Assembly (NCBI GenBank): GCA_009733575.1
Contig: ML769437.1
Location: 186,001 to 250,000 of the forward strand
Length of the DNA stretch: 64,000 nt
Direction of reading: 5' to 3'
Origin: Gymnopus androsaceus JB14
Taxonomy: Eukaryota > Basidiomycota > Agaricomycetes > Agaricales > Omphalotaceae
The notes beneath the pieces are model-generated. The model did no database searches, was not told the DNA's origin, and worked only from the letters and a program-made list of their open reading frames with translations. This document shows, one piece after another, positions 11,150 through 21,949 of the stretch (positions within the stretch are counted from its first letter, which is position 1; every line of letters begins with the position of its first letter). The translations under genes were made by a program, and so were the position numbers.

Positions 11150-12680
11150 CAAGCTTGCTTGACCCGTGCCTACGGCACGGGCAGAGGTCCTCAGGGTATT
11201 ATTTTAAGAATATTTAGATTTTCTCCGTTAGTTCCAGATGAACATACCATTGATGCACTTTTGACAAAGAAAAGTTTATAGAGAGTGCAATTCTCATTTG
11301 CTCTTCTTTGAACTTTTACTGTACACTATACATGTTTTCTAGCATTCCATCAATTTACTTTTGCAATAGACTGAAACTGAAATATTCAGGACTTTTGTGA
11401 AGTATGCTTTTCCTGGTGCATTTGGATTCATCAGTCTTGGTACAATGCAATAAATTTTCTTATATATGATATGTCCCAAGCCACATGCCCTAAGTATATT
11501 TGAGAAGGATAACTATATCCTGGAGGTTGGAAATGAAGTTGAGCATTGATTCAAGAGCTAGCAAAGGATATTGGAAATGCACTTACAGAGCCTGCCAAAA
11601 TCAGAGTGCATTGCCTGCCAATTTTTGATGCATTTTTTGATGCATCCTGGGAAGACTCGAACATTCTCTAAAACTGCTAAATTCTCTAATTGTATATATT
11701 CTAATATACTGTATAATTACAACCTAAAGTGCCTGGGTTTTATGTGTTACAGTAAGAACTTCAAAAAGTGGAGTTCTCAGGCCAAAAATTAGCGTTACGG
11801 AAAAAATTTCTGGTGTTTTTGGGCATTTTGGTGCAATTTTTGGAATTCTGAGTTACTATTTTGCCAATTTAAAGTTCCTTGAACCTCATTATGTGTTACG
11901 ATTTTCAAAATGACTAAGTTCCCAGGGACCATGTTATGGTTATGGGAACTTTAGGTCGTAATTATACAGTACTATCAAGCTTGAAGACACTTCATCAAGT
12001 TTTACAAATATTTTTCAGTATGGACATTTTTGAATGCATTACTGGTACATTCATAGTATGAGGAAAAAATTTAACACGTAAATATGGAGGCATTGATTCA
12101 AAATTTATGAAGAATAAGTGGAATAAATGAAATTTAAGAGTAAAACCATGTGGGACAGAAACTTGTACTGTCTCCCTTACACTAACTTCTGCTGACATCC
12201 CGCTTGAAGTTGACTCACTCACCCCATAATACATGTACATCTTGTCACTCTGCAGTGGGCTCTTGAAGGATTAACTTTTACATGCATAGATTAAGTATTT
12301 TATCTCATGTTAGATTAATTACATTTCTCCTTTATTTGCCTTAAATTAAGTAGTTCAACTAAAATTTTCACACAAACTGCTCTGAACTCCAGAATCATAA
12401 GTGGGTGTCTGAAGTAGAGGCTTTAATCCATTGCTCAGGACAGCACCACCAATAGTGTTTTATGAAACTACAGTATAAATTTGAAGGTCAGATTGCGGCG
12501 CCGGCCGCGACGGCCACTGCGTGGAGCACTGGGGGTTCCCCCCAGACCCCCACGCTGCCGCGGGCCCGCTGCGCGGAGCTTATGCCTGCGGCAGAGTGCT
12601 GAAACAGATTTCCGGCTCCGCCGGGAAACGCTGGCCGCTGCGTGCGCGCTAAACTTTGTTTGACAGGTTATTACCAATCT
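11150..12680. mobile_element. AT-rich block closed by GC-rich palindromes (unclassified insertion)
   Basis: Composition changes sharply at about 11160, where a palindrome CCCGTGCCTACGGCACGGG lies, to very AT-rich non-coding DNA. It changes again at about 12490-12650 to a GC-rich block with stem-forming pieces such as CTGGGGGTTCCCCCCAG and CGGCTCCGCCGG. Neighbouring array units lack this DNA. No protein-coding potential is seen. I infer an inserted non-autonomous element of unknown class; its exact ends are not established. Confidence 0.45.
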
Positions 12681-12718
12681 GCTGAGTTTGAATGTTAGCG
12701 CCCCGTCTTCATTTTAAG

Positions 12719-12952
12719 CAAGAGGTGTCGAAGATGTTTATCTAGCACACAATCCCACGCCTATCGAGAGGGTACCAAAAAGGAAGGAGTCCAGAGCGAG
12801 CACTGCCAAGGTCTATCGGCACCTGGCAACTGACACTGCTTCTGAGCTTTAGCGCTCTTTAGCGCTGATGGCCTTGTCTAGACTCCTTCCTTTTTGGTAC
12901 CCTCTCGATAGCGTGGGATTGTGTGCTAGATAAACATCTTCGACACCTCTTG
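12719..12952. mobile_element. hAT-like MITE with intact 8 bp target duplication
   Basis: A 234 bp element has near-perfect terminal inverted repeats of about 70 bp. The left end begins CAAGAGGTGTCGAAGATG and the right end closes with its reverse complement. The flanks are ATTTTAAG (12711-12718) and ATTTTAAG (12953-12960), an 8 bp target duplication typical of the hAT superfamily. There is no coding capacity. One base differs within the arms (CGCCTATCG against CGC-TATCG), so the insertion is young. Confidence 0.85.
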
Positions 12953-12960
12953 ATTTTAAG

Positions 12961-13751
12961 TATAGGATCTCAAAGGCCACGCCTCCCTCCCAAACTTACC
13001 TCAAGTCAACAGCGGACCTATGCCATTCCAACACATTCAAGTTGCAGATTCATGCGTTACATTAGGCCATCCGGATTCATCGAGTTCCACTTGCTGGTAT
13101 AGTTCGGACTTAACCACTAGCTCGTCTCGTCGATCCTCGCTCGAATATCAAGATACTGAGGGCCTTTACGCCGTCGCTGTGACAGCCCAATGAGCATCGA
13201 GACTACATAGTATGTAGTACAGTTTTGTCGAAACCGAGTTGACTGTCCATCAACTATTCACCCAACCCTGACGATTGATATATTGCCCATATCTCGGTAG
13301 TCACCAGAAGGAAGTGAAAACTCGATTTTCACAAATTCGATAACATTTTCCCCGCTCGATGCCACTGGCACTGGTATATGAGAATTCGTCGATTTCAAGG
13401 TGCCCTTCAACTGGTGTTAAGTATTATGAAAGCACCCCAAATCGCCGATGTATACCACGACCCCTCCCTCCTTAACGTACACAGCGCCCAGACAGTGAAG
13501 ATGGCGAATCTGGCGATGCGGCGTGAATCAAGAGGATTGGCTCATGGATCAGGATTGGCTTATTGAAGCTTATCGTCTCTGACCAATCTCTTGGCGTGAC
13601 TGAATATGCATAGAATATATACGTGGATTTCGATATCCACCCTCTATATCCCAATCCCACAATCCTGACGAGCTCACGGTCGTCGCACCAACGCCGCACC
13701 CCAGACCACTGCTCTCTCCAATCTCAACGGAAAACATTAATCAAATTCACG
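12961..13751. other. Upstream region of DUF6534 copy 3
   Basis: Non-coding. It is nearly identical to 25932-26609 upstream of copy 4, including the segment GCCATTCCAACACATTCAAG and the AAAGCACCCCAAATCGCCGA segment. This shows that the duplication behind copies 3 and 4 included at least 700 bp of promoter. Confidence 0.6.
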
Positions 13752-15537
13752 ATGTCGGGCCTTTCTGCAGCAGAGCAGGCAGAAATTAATCTTATACTTG
13801 GGGGAACCGTGAGTCTCGACTTTCTCTGAAGTGAATCTAGGAGCTTAACACTTAACAGGTTGTCGGCAACTACTTTTCAGTTCGTGGAGTCTCTAATCTT
13901 GCGTGAATTGAGCTCAAGTGCTTTTATTAAAGTACTTGACTATGGGTATCGTGCTTTCTGCCAGTGAGTGCTTGAACATACTGATCTGATATTTGCGGTA
14001 CTTACGTGAACCTTACACTAGCATGGACCTATTTCTCAAAGTTCCCCAATGATACATGGTGGTTCAAAGCCATAGTTATTCTATGTCTTAGCATGTGCAT
14101 TGGTGACACCATTGCAACTGGTGGGCATCGTCGTTGTACTAATATGAGATTCGAGCCTAACCTATGTATTGATGTTTTCGCAGGTATCTTGACTTACGAC
14201 TTCGCTGTCACGAATTACGCGAGTGAGTCTAGCCATTCTATCAGTGGTAGCTTATTAACCCTTCTTGCTCTTCAGATCCCTCCGCATTAATGTTAATCAA
14301 GTGGCCAATTGTCACTGAACCTGTTCTCTTGTGAGATAGCGGCTGTGTCCGTAGTCATAGTGCTAATGCCAACAGTTCACTTGCCACTTGCAGGACAATG
14401 TTGTGGTCTCACTGTGCAGCTCTTCTATGCGTGGCGCATCTGGATAATGTCTTTGAGAAAGAATTGGATTTTGCCTGTAGTGATAGGATGCCTCTCTATA
14501 ATGGCCTGGTGTATGAGATCTTGCCTCTCTTCATCTAACAAACACATATATCTTCACAGGTGCCATTTGCTGGGAAGTGCACATTCTAGCAACACGCAAC
14601 CTTCTCTCGGAGCTCGACGTTCTTCTGTAAGTGCAGGACTTGCACTCATTTGTGATAAACCAGCTTCACCACTAACTGGTCATCAGAACTAGCTACATAT
14701 GGTTTGGGAGTTCTATGTAAGTTCTCTATTATAGTCAAACGACAAGTACTCGAGCTAAATGTTAAACAGAGCCGCCGATGCTATAATCACAGGCTCTATG
14801 ATCTACTACCTTGACCTCCGTTTCCGAATGAGACCTGAATTCCCGTCGGGCGTTTCTCCTAACAGGGCTCTTCATAGAAGCTTCCGTAAACTCATCGTCC
14901 GGACAGTGGAATGCAACCTTCTCTCACTTCTTGCTCAAGTTGTCACTGTCGGTCTGTTCGCTCGCGTTAGCGTCACTGGAGCTTATTCCGGTACGTCCAG
15001 TTCAATCTCAAGTTAAATATTACTTACCTGACCCGATCTTGCCTCGCTAGACATTACGGGCATGACGCTCGCCAAAATTTATACATTCTCTCTGCTTGTT
15101 TCTTGTACGTTCCTCTTCCTTTGCTTCCCTTATTTCTCTCCCCAGCGCGATGATCCTCTTCCTACTAAATACCTGTTCCTACAGTGAACTGTCGTCAGTC
15201 TAAGAACAACTATGGGACCAGCAGTGGAGATTTCTCTCCATCCGGAGGAGGAGGGTTCTCTTTATCCGTAGGAGGAGGATTCTCTTCATCCAGAGGAGGA
15301 GGCATCAACTTAACTACTATCAGCGATCGCCGTGGCACTGCTACATCTCCAACCACCAGGGTTGACATCCAGTTAGTCTGCGTACTCATCCCCAGGCGCC
15401 TGAGTCTTCACTGAATACTCCTATTTAGACAAGAAACAGCCGGCAATTGGCCTGTGCAGACAAAAAGACCGAAGTTCAATGCCGATGAACTCAGTGAAAT
15501 CGACACCAATGTTGTGGTGTCGCCAGTCACAGGGTGA
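13752..15537 (+). CDS. DUF6534-family membrane protein, copy 3 (one frameshift)
   Basis: Nearly identical to copy 4. Exons read MSGLSAAEQAEINLILGGT, VVGNYFS, YLTMGIVLSAT, WTYFSKFPNDTWWFKAIVIL, ILTYDFAVTNYA, GLTVQLFYAWRIWIMSLRKN, EVHILATRNLLSELDVLL, then the DUF6534 core ADAIITGSMIYYLDLRF and FRKLIVRTVECNLLSLLAQ. The cytosolic-type tail is enlarged with GGGF/SSS repeats before the final exon ending VVSPVTG. One extra T near 14400 (ATGTTGTGG, where copy 4 has ATGTGTGG) shifts the frame at the start of the VQLFYAW exon. It is the unit whose downstream repeat received the copia insertion. Function unknown. Confidence 0.78.
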
Positions 15538-16297
15538 CATGAGGCACTACGAGGGCGGTATGACTTGCAACCTGAAGTGTACTAGCCAAAACTTTGCATT
15601 GAAGCTCCCGGCGTTCTCTTTCGTTCTATCCCACTTCATACTAATCGTTTTTGCAGTCAGATTGATTGGCTTACTGAGGAGGAACGCTTGAGGCGCACCG
15701 CTTCCGTGTTGATGGAAGTATACTATCATTATGGTCCGGTGGTGAGCTGTGTTTCGTTCTTAACACTTATATTGTCACACTACACTTTGGCCTATTTTGT
15801 ATCGGATATTTTACAAATGTTGTTTCTCAAAAAACCGTTTATTTGTTACTTACTCGCTTTAATATTAATTAGGTACGTACGAATTTATTATAACTCCTAT
15901 TACAGTATGATGCAAAATCCTCTGCGCGGGTCTTACGTTCAATGTTCCAAAGTGATGAAACAAAACAAGTACCTTTGGACCCTTTCCTCAAGTTTCTCGA
16001 TTCTAGCACAGAACTTAATCTATATACATTCATTCGACGAATTGTCTGTGTATTTTCCAGCCTGGCTAGAGACCTGGAGCCTAGGAATTTTACTGAGTCT
16101 GTTCGCGATCGAATTCCAAGGACTTGGAGATATCGAAACTCCGATTCAGCCACCGTGCACTAAGGCTGGACGATATCAACTTGAAAGAAGAGTGAACGAA
16201 AAAAACGGGCGACGCACTATATATATTACAGTAACCACACTGTCGAATAATCCCCCCTAGGCAGACTCGTTATACACTAACGATCCATACAGATGTC
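15538..16297 (+). repeat. Array spacer with conserved open frame, copy A
   Basis: The spacer following DUF6534 copy 3 is repeated at 21960-22730 and 28397-29140, and in diverged form at 10430-10660. It holds an open frame to 16260 (about 190 codons) with a hydrophobic start, but frames differ between copies and no family is recognised. The segment with CAAAGTGATGAAACAAAACA is the best conserved. It may be 3' untranslated sequence or a decayed exon. Confidence 0.5.
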
Positions 16298-16505
16298 TGT
16301 TGCTTCCCCTATTTCTCTCTCCCCAGCCTGATCATCCATTCCTTACTAAATACCTGCTCTTACAGTGAACTTTTGTCACTCTAACAATGACTATGGGACC
16401 AGCGGAGGAGGGTTCCCTTCGTCCAGAGGGGGGAGGGTTCTATTCATCCAGAGGAGGAGGAGGCATTGACTCAACTAGTGTCAGCGATCTCCATGGCAGC
16501 GTTAC
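16298..16505 (+). pseudogene. Partial DUF6534 3' exon, left of the copia insertion
   Basis: This repeats the penultimate DUF6534 exon: an acceptor CTTACAG, then TGAACTTTTGTCACTC and the GGACCAGCGGAGGAGGG Gly/Ser stretch. No upstream exons are present, so each unit carries an extra orphan 3' end. Reading is interrupted at 16505 by the LTR element and resumes at 21586; the uninterrupted equivalent is at 29143-29510. Confidence 0.7.
16501..16505. repeat. Target-site duplication GTTAC (left)
   Basis: GTTAC directly precedes the left LTR and is repeated at 21586-21590 directly after the right LTR. The uninterrupted paralogous site near 29346 has a single GTTAC. Confidence 0.92.
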
Positions 16506-16798
16506 TGTTGGAACGAGAGACTAGTTAGTCTCGAGTCTCAGGCGGTTACGACGGGTAAACGACTATATATTGTAAAGATGGCTCTACCTGTTGGAACAAG
16601 AGACTAGTTAGTCTCGAGTCTCAGGCGGTTACGACGGGTAAACGACTGAGGTATTGACTAGCAAGATAATTGATATATGTAGCCTGAAGGTGTGGGACGA
16701 CGGAAGGCGGTAATGGATCAGGACGGTATGTAAGTACGTATAAGGGAAGAGGATTGCTAGGAAAGGAAAAGTAAGTATCAAAGGTTCATGTTCTGACA
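16506..16798 (-). repeat. 3' LTR of the copia element
   Basis: 293 bp, TG...CA bounded. It contains an internal tandem duplication: the unit TGTTGGAAC(G/A)AGAGACTAG onward at 16506 is repeated at 16590 with only minor differences. Confidence 0.92.
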
Positions 16799-16813
16799 TT
16801 CCCCCTGAACCTG
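16799..16813 (-). other. Polypurine tract of the copia element
   Basis: The minus strand reads AGGTTCAGGGGGAA immediately next to the 3' LTR, the position of the plus-strand primer of LTR elements. Confidence 0.75.
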
Positions 16814-16819
16814 ATGGTC

Positions 16820-19800
16820 CTACATTCCCATTAAACCCAACAATTTCTCGAGTTGGGTCCTACCCAGCGATTTTGTAAATATGTTGGCAATATTATTGTT
16901 TGTTGGAACATATGAAACCGAGACGTCTTTCTTCACGATTGCTTCTTGGATCCAGTGATGTTTAACGTCGATATGTTTCATTTTTGAATGTCCGGGAACC
17001 GTCCTATTGGCAATGCTGATGGCAGCGTTGTTATCAGCCTTGATTTCGATAGGTCCATCCTCAAACAATTCCACTTCTCGAAGCCAACTTTTCATCCATA
17101 TTCCATGCTTCCCAGATTCTGATAGTCCCACGTATTCAACTTCAGCTGTAGAAGTTCCAACTCGGTCTTGTGATTTAGCCCTCCAAGAGACTGGTCCTCC
17201 AGCCATGATGAAGACATAACTGGCAGTTGACTTCCTAGTTTCTGGGTTATCCGCATATGACCCATCGGTATAGCCAAAGGGTTTGATAGGTGCATTGCGG
17301 TGGTAAGTAATCAAGCGAGCAATAGTTGTATCCAAATACGCGACGCAATGCTGAACGAGCCTCCAATGGATCATACATGGATCGGTTGCAAAGGTCATTA
17401 GGAAACTGACAGTATATGAGATGTCAAGTCGTGTTCCATTGGCGATGTGATTCATCCTTCCTAATGCACCGCGATATGGCTTATCAGCCATATATATGAT
17501 ATCGGCCTCTGGAATTGGGAGAGGTTGGGAGTCAATAAGGTTTAGATTCAGAGGAAGTGGGGTGTATTTAGGTCGGCATCCTTTCATATTGCATTCTTCG
17601 ACTAATTCGCGAATAAGCAATTGTTGGTGAAGTGAAATGGGACCTGCATCTGCATCGAAGACAATTGAGATTCCTAGGATCTTGTCCGGTTGTCCAAGAT
17701 CCTTAAGCTCATATTTCTCACTCATCTCCTTTGTAATGGGAGCTCCAGACTCTTTAGATTTCGAACCTCCTATTACGTCGTCGGTGTATGTAGCTGTAAT
17801 TGTTTTGCCAAGGGGAGAATGGTGGACACGGACACATGGGTCTGCTCTTGAGGCGCGGTGTCCAAGTTCGGTAAAGGTTCCGTCCAGTTCGATAAACCAA
17901 TTAGCTCCTCCGTCCATAGTTCCGTAGATGTTATAGAGCATGTGCAGAACGGTTTCGGTATTGTCAATGGAAAACCAATTTTCAAATCCCTTTGGGACTT
18001 CAAGGTAATTGTCACCTTGTGGTTCCGCATTAAGATAAGCTCCGGTGAAGTCAAAAGCGAACATGGCGAGGCCAAGGGATGCAATGATGGCAATAAGCAT
18101 ACGGATAGATTCGTATCTCGCGACTTGCGCTCGGGTTATCCAGTAATGGACACCCTTGATTTGTGTATATCCTTTCACAACACATCGCGCGCGTCGTTCA
18201 ATCAAGCATCTGTTGGTGTCGTCCTTCAGATCAAAGACCCACATCACTTTTATGGGCTTCATTTCTTTTGTCTTTGGTACCTGATTAACAACGCCTCTCG
18301 CAACCCATTTCAGCATTTCCTTTTCCATGGCTGGGATCCAGAGGTGTTTCCTCAATGGTTCCATGGATTCCTCATATGACTGAGGGATGAACCTATTTTC
18401 GGGTTCGGCAATGGAGGATATTGGAGCTAGTAACGCGGTAGCGTTCTCAGTTTGGTCTTCCCCGATATCCGTAAGTTCTGACAATTCAGATTCGTCATTG
18501 AGGGTAGCAGCTGTATCAACTTCGATGGTTGGATTTTGTTTGGAAAGGATTCTAGCCGATTTACGAGTGGGGGGACCATAGTCCTTTCGAGTTCGAGTTT
18601 TCTTTGCAAGAGGTATACGATTAATTGTATTAGGAATTTGATTGTCTGGTGCAGCCGAGCTAGCTGGAGGATTTGGAACAAGAAAGTTGTAGTCTTTGTT
18701 GTTCGAATCACCATCCGCGAAGTATTCCCCCTCAGTAGTAAGGGTGCGGTGTCCAATTCCCTCTTCAAATACGATGTCTCGTGAGCGAATAATTTCGGAG
18801 GTTTCGGAAATGAGGATCCGGTAAGTCCCATGACTCTCCAAGTCATATCCAATCATTCTTCCTTTCATACCACGCGGATCGACCTTATCTTTTCCCCACT
18901 CCTTTGGTATATGCACGTAGGCTGAACACCCCCATACTCAAAGGTGTCCGGCATCTTGTTTCTGTCCTGTGAAGATCACTTCCGGGATTTGTCCGGGTTT
19001 TCGTGACAAAGGCAAGAGGTTTTCAGAAACGTCTGATGCAGCCCACGCTTCAGCCCACCATTTCGCCGATAGTCCTGAATCCAGCAACATCGCTCGGACA
19101 AGTGCAGTTTTGTGGCCAATGCCGCGCTCAGCAGTACCGTTAGAAGCTGAGGAATATGGAGGACCTGGAATATGAATAATGCCAACGGATTTGAACCAAG
19201 TTTGGATGAGATCGCTCCAGAATTCAGGTGCGTTATCTGTTCGGAAGAATACTATACGCATTCCAGTAATGGCTTCAAGTACAGCTTTATAGAGTTTCAG
19301 TACTTCAAGCACTGTGGAGGCCTTTCGATCTCCAAGGAAGTACGATTTTTTCCGAGATGCAGCAAAGTCATCCAACAGCATGGCGTATGATGCACCTCCA
19401 ACAGAGTGGACACGTGAAGGACCCCACAGATCCGCATTTGTTTGACGGCCTACAACGGTCTCTTCCTCAACCTCAGTATCAAATGGCCGTCGTTTGATTT
19501 TGGCAAGGATACAATCCTCGCAGCGGCCAGGTGCATCACCCGCTATCAGTTCGATTCCACTGACATCCTCGCTTTTTACTGCATCTAGGATACGTCGTTC
19601 GTACGCGTGACTGAATCTCTGGTGCATGATGGACATTGGGACAGGGCTGCATAGCAAACGCGCAACAAGGGCAGTTGGGATATTTGAGATGAAGGACCCT
19701 GACACTAGGTATAAACCTCCGTTCTCCACTCCTTCGAATTGTTGATTTCCATTTGGGTCACAGAATCTGACTTTTCCGCCTCCAAAGATTACTGTCCATC

Positions 19801-21182
19801 CCAGTCTATCCAGTCGGCTTATTGATATGAGGTTCGCACTGATATCTGGGGCATGTAGGGGCTAGGGTGTCCCGAAAAGTTAGTGTATTCTGCTCTCCGT
19901 TATGGACGACCCTGATGGACACATTCCCAGATCCAGCAATACTGAATTTGGTACCCTCCTTAGCTGAAATCCCTATCACGTTCAAAACCTCTTTATACTC
20001 CATGAAGATGCTGTGACTTTTGAAGAAGTGCATGGTCGCTCCAGAGTCGGCGAACAATACAGAAGACATTGCATCAGGGATTTTAGCGGTAATCATTGCA
20101 ACACGGTCGATTGACGGTTGGTTGGTGCGTATGATTGCTTCGACATCGAGTATATTTGTCTGAGCCATCAGTGCATAGTGTCTTCCTTGACTGACACTGC
20201 CCTGGATCGTTGTTGACGCGAGGTGCGCGGAAGGAGCTAAATGACCTGAGGGTAATGGTATGTCTCGTTTTCCTTTCCACCATGCTGGGTATTGACCCTG
20301 GATCCCACCACCTAGGCTCCAGCACTTCTGGATTGTATGACCCCTTGGTCGAGGACAAGTTGAATTGGAACAGACGTCATTCAAAAATCTCGGTCTTGGA
20401 CCGTTCACTTTCAACAAAGCTATATCCGCTTGGAGCGCCGTGATTGTGGCCTGAAGAGCTTGAACGGCATCTTCCTTCAGAATGACAGATGCTTTTTCAT
20501 CTAAGTTCCTTCAGCTGATAAGTCGTTCGCCATGGGTGGTAAGGTCGGTGATAATAGTAGTAAGGTTCGTTTCCTTGTATAGAGGGGTTGTGATGACGTC
20601 CCAACTCTCAGGGAATGAGTCGAGGAGTATAACAATGAATCGGGAGTTGTCTATCATGGAACCAGCATTGTTGGCCCTTTTTCGGAGGCTTTGGAGCTTC
20701 TCGATGTATCCTCCTTCTCCAGCAACTTTGGTTCCGTTAATAAACCGCACATTGGTAAGCTCTCTTTCTGCAATTGTTCTCATACAGTCGCTAGGCTGAC
20801 CGTACTGCTTCTCAAGCTATGTCCAGACCACATTCGACACCCAGGTATCGTCGATTCCAGCGCCGTCGATATCTATAATATTTCCAAGAATGGAGGAGAG
20901 TGCGACTGATTCTCGAAGTTGGAATTCCAGTGTGGACGGATGGAGGTCATTGATTGCAGATTTTTCAGTACTAATGGTTGTGGTAGTGATTCCGGTAGCA
21001 GATGTGGATGTGGTAGAAGTAGGAGCAGTGGCACTAGCTGTTCTATTCCAGTAGATATCAAGGCCTCTAGGCTTCCCTTGGATCAACATCTGTTGTTTCC
21101 ATCCTTTGTAATTCTCATGTCCACGGAGCTTGAGCTCATCGTTGAGTGTAAATGGAAGCATAATTCCTCCAGAACTCAACAT
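16820..21182 (-). pseudogene. copia gag-pol polyprotein (broken)
   Basis: Read from 21182 down: a Gag-like N-terminal part (to 20817), a second Gag part (20783-20511), then a zinc-knuckle-like C-x4-C-x5-H-x4-C motif and an aspartic protease with ADSGA (about 20060). The integrase has CEDC and the D,D,E triad in DLWGPS, RTDNAPEF and NGTAERG (about 19130-19450). RT follows with DFTGAYLNAE and YTDDV, and RNase H with YTDGSYADN and ADNNAA, down to 16820. Defects: TAG at about 20814, TGA at about 20511 and TGA at 18938-18940, each one C-to-T change from a sense codon, plus a 7 bp duplication GCCCCTA near 19860 that shifts the frame between protease and integrase. Confidence 0.9.
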
Positions 21183-21292
21183 GTCTATTGTGCGTGGGGT
21201 CGCTCATAAAAGAGTATTGCACTATCGTGAGTTGTAGGGTAGTTTCGTAACCGGCTTTTTTAAGTGCAAACAGCACGACGGGGCCTATAACC

Positions 21293-21585
21293 TGTTGGAA
21301 CGAGAGACTAGTTAGTCTCGAGTCTCAGGCGGTTACGACGGGTAAACGACTATATATTGTAAAGATGACTCTACCTGTTGGAACAAGAGACTAGTTAGTC
21401 TCGAGTCTCAGGCAGTTACGATGGGTAAACAACTGAGGTATTGACTAGCGAGATAATTGATATATGTAGCCTGAAGGCATGGGACGACGGAAGGCAGTAA
21501 TGGATCGGGACGGTATGTAAGTACGTATAAGGGAAGAGGATTGCTAGGAAAGGAAAAGTAAGTATCAAAGGTTCATGTTCTGACA
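21293..21585 (-). repeat. 5' LTR of the copia element
   Basis: 293 bp and nearly identical to the left LTR; a few substitutions (for example GCAGTTACGATGGG against GCGGTTACGACGGG) indicate some time since insertion. By homology it would hold the element's promoter. Confidence 0.92.
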
Positions 21586-21949
21586 GTTACATTTCCGAGA
21601 ACCCGAATTGACCTCGAGTTAGTCTGCGCACTCATCTCGTTGGGCATCTGGGTCCCCACTGGATATTCCTATCTAGACGAGAATGGCGTTTGCAGACAAA
21701 AGGACGGCGTCCAATGCCGATGAACTCAGTGAACTCAACACTACTAGGGTGGTATAACTTGTAGTCTGAGGTGAGAGCTTAAGTGCGTACTAGTCAAAAT
21801 CTTACATTGAGGACTAAGTCTGACCTACCGTGACCCAACATTGCCTTGCGTTCTGTAATCGTTTCTGCGGCCAGATTGATCTGCTTACTAGAGCAGGAGA
21901 CTATGAAGACGTAATGTCCAGATGTGCCGCTTCCGTGCTGATGGAAGTA
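21586..21949 (+). pseudogene. DUF6534 3' exon remainder, right of the copia insertion
   Basis: Begins with the second GTTAC and continues the orphan exon interrupted at 16505, matching 29346-29640. It carries the GTTAGTCTGCG intron start and the last exon start. At about 21949 the sequence jumps abruptly, inside GATGGAAGTA, to a copy of 15518 onward. Confidence 0.7.

Larger units (their letters stand above)
16506..21585 (-). mobile_element. Ty1/copia LTR retrotransposon, full-length but mutated
   Basis: A 5080 bp element in reverse orientation with two 293 bp LTRs (16506-16798 and 21293-21585) starting TGTTGGAAC and ending TGACA, flanked by GTTAC. The gene order gag, protease, integrase, reverse transcriptase, RNase H, with integrase before RT, is diagnostic of Ty1/copia. 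A polypurine tract (AGGTTCAGGGGGAA on the minus strand) abuts the left LTR, which is the 3' LTR. The element interrupts an orphan DUF6534 3' exon. Three in-frame stops and a 7 bp insertion make it unable to produce its own polyprotein. Confidence 0.93.

Noticed and set aside
12481..12663. Arg/Pro-rich open frames on both strands in the GC-rich block
   Set aside because: They arise from the GC palindromes, which keep frames open by composition; there is no start context, intron or family resemblance.
15869..16153. Minus-strand 94-codon frame in the array spacer
   Set aside because: Its equivalent in the copy after DUF6534 copy 4 has a different length and end, and it shows no recognisable domain or start context.
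16590..16798. Second TGTTGGAAC as the real LTR start
   Set aside because: The GTTAC target duplication abuts the first TGTTGG at 16506, and both full LTRs contain the same two-unit structure.
17637..18379. Plus-strand open frames within the copia pol region
   Set aside because: They lie antisense to RT/RNase H, whose motifs fix the minus strand as coding.
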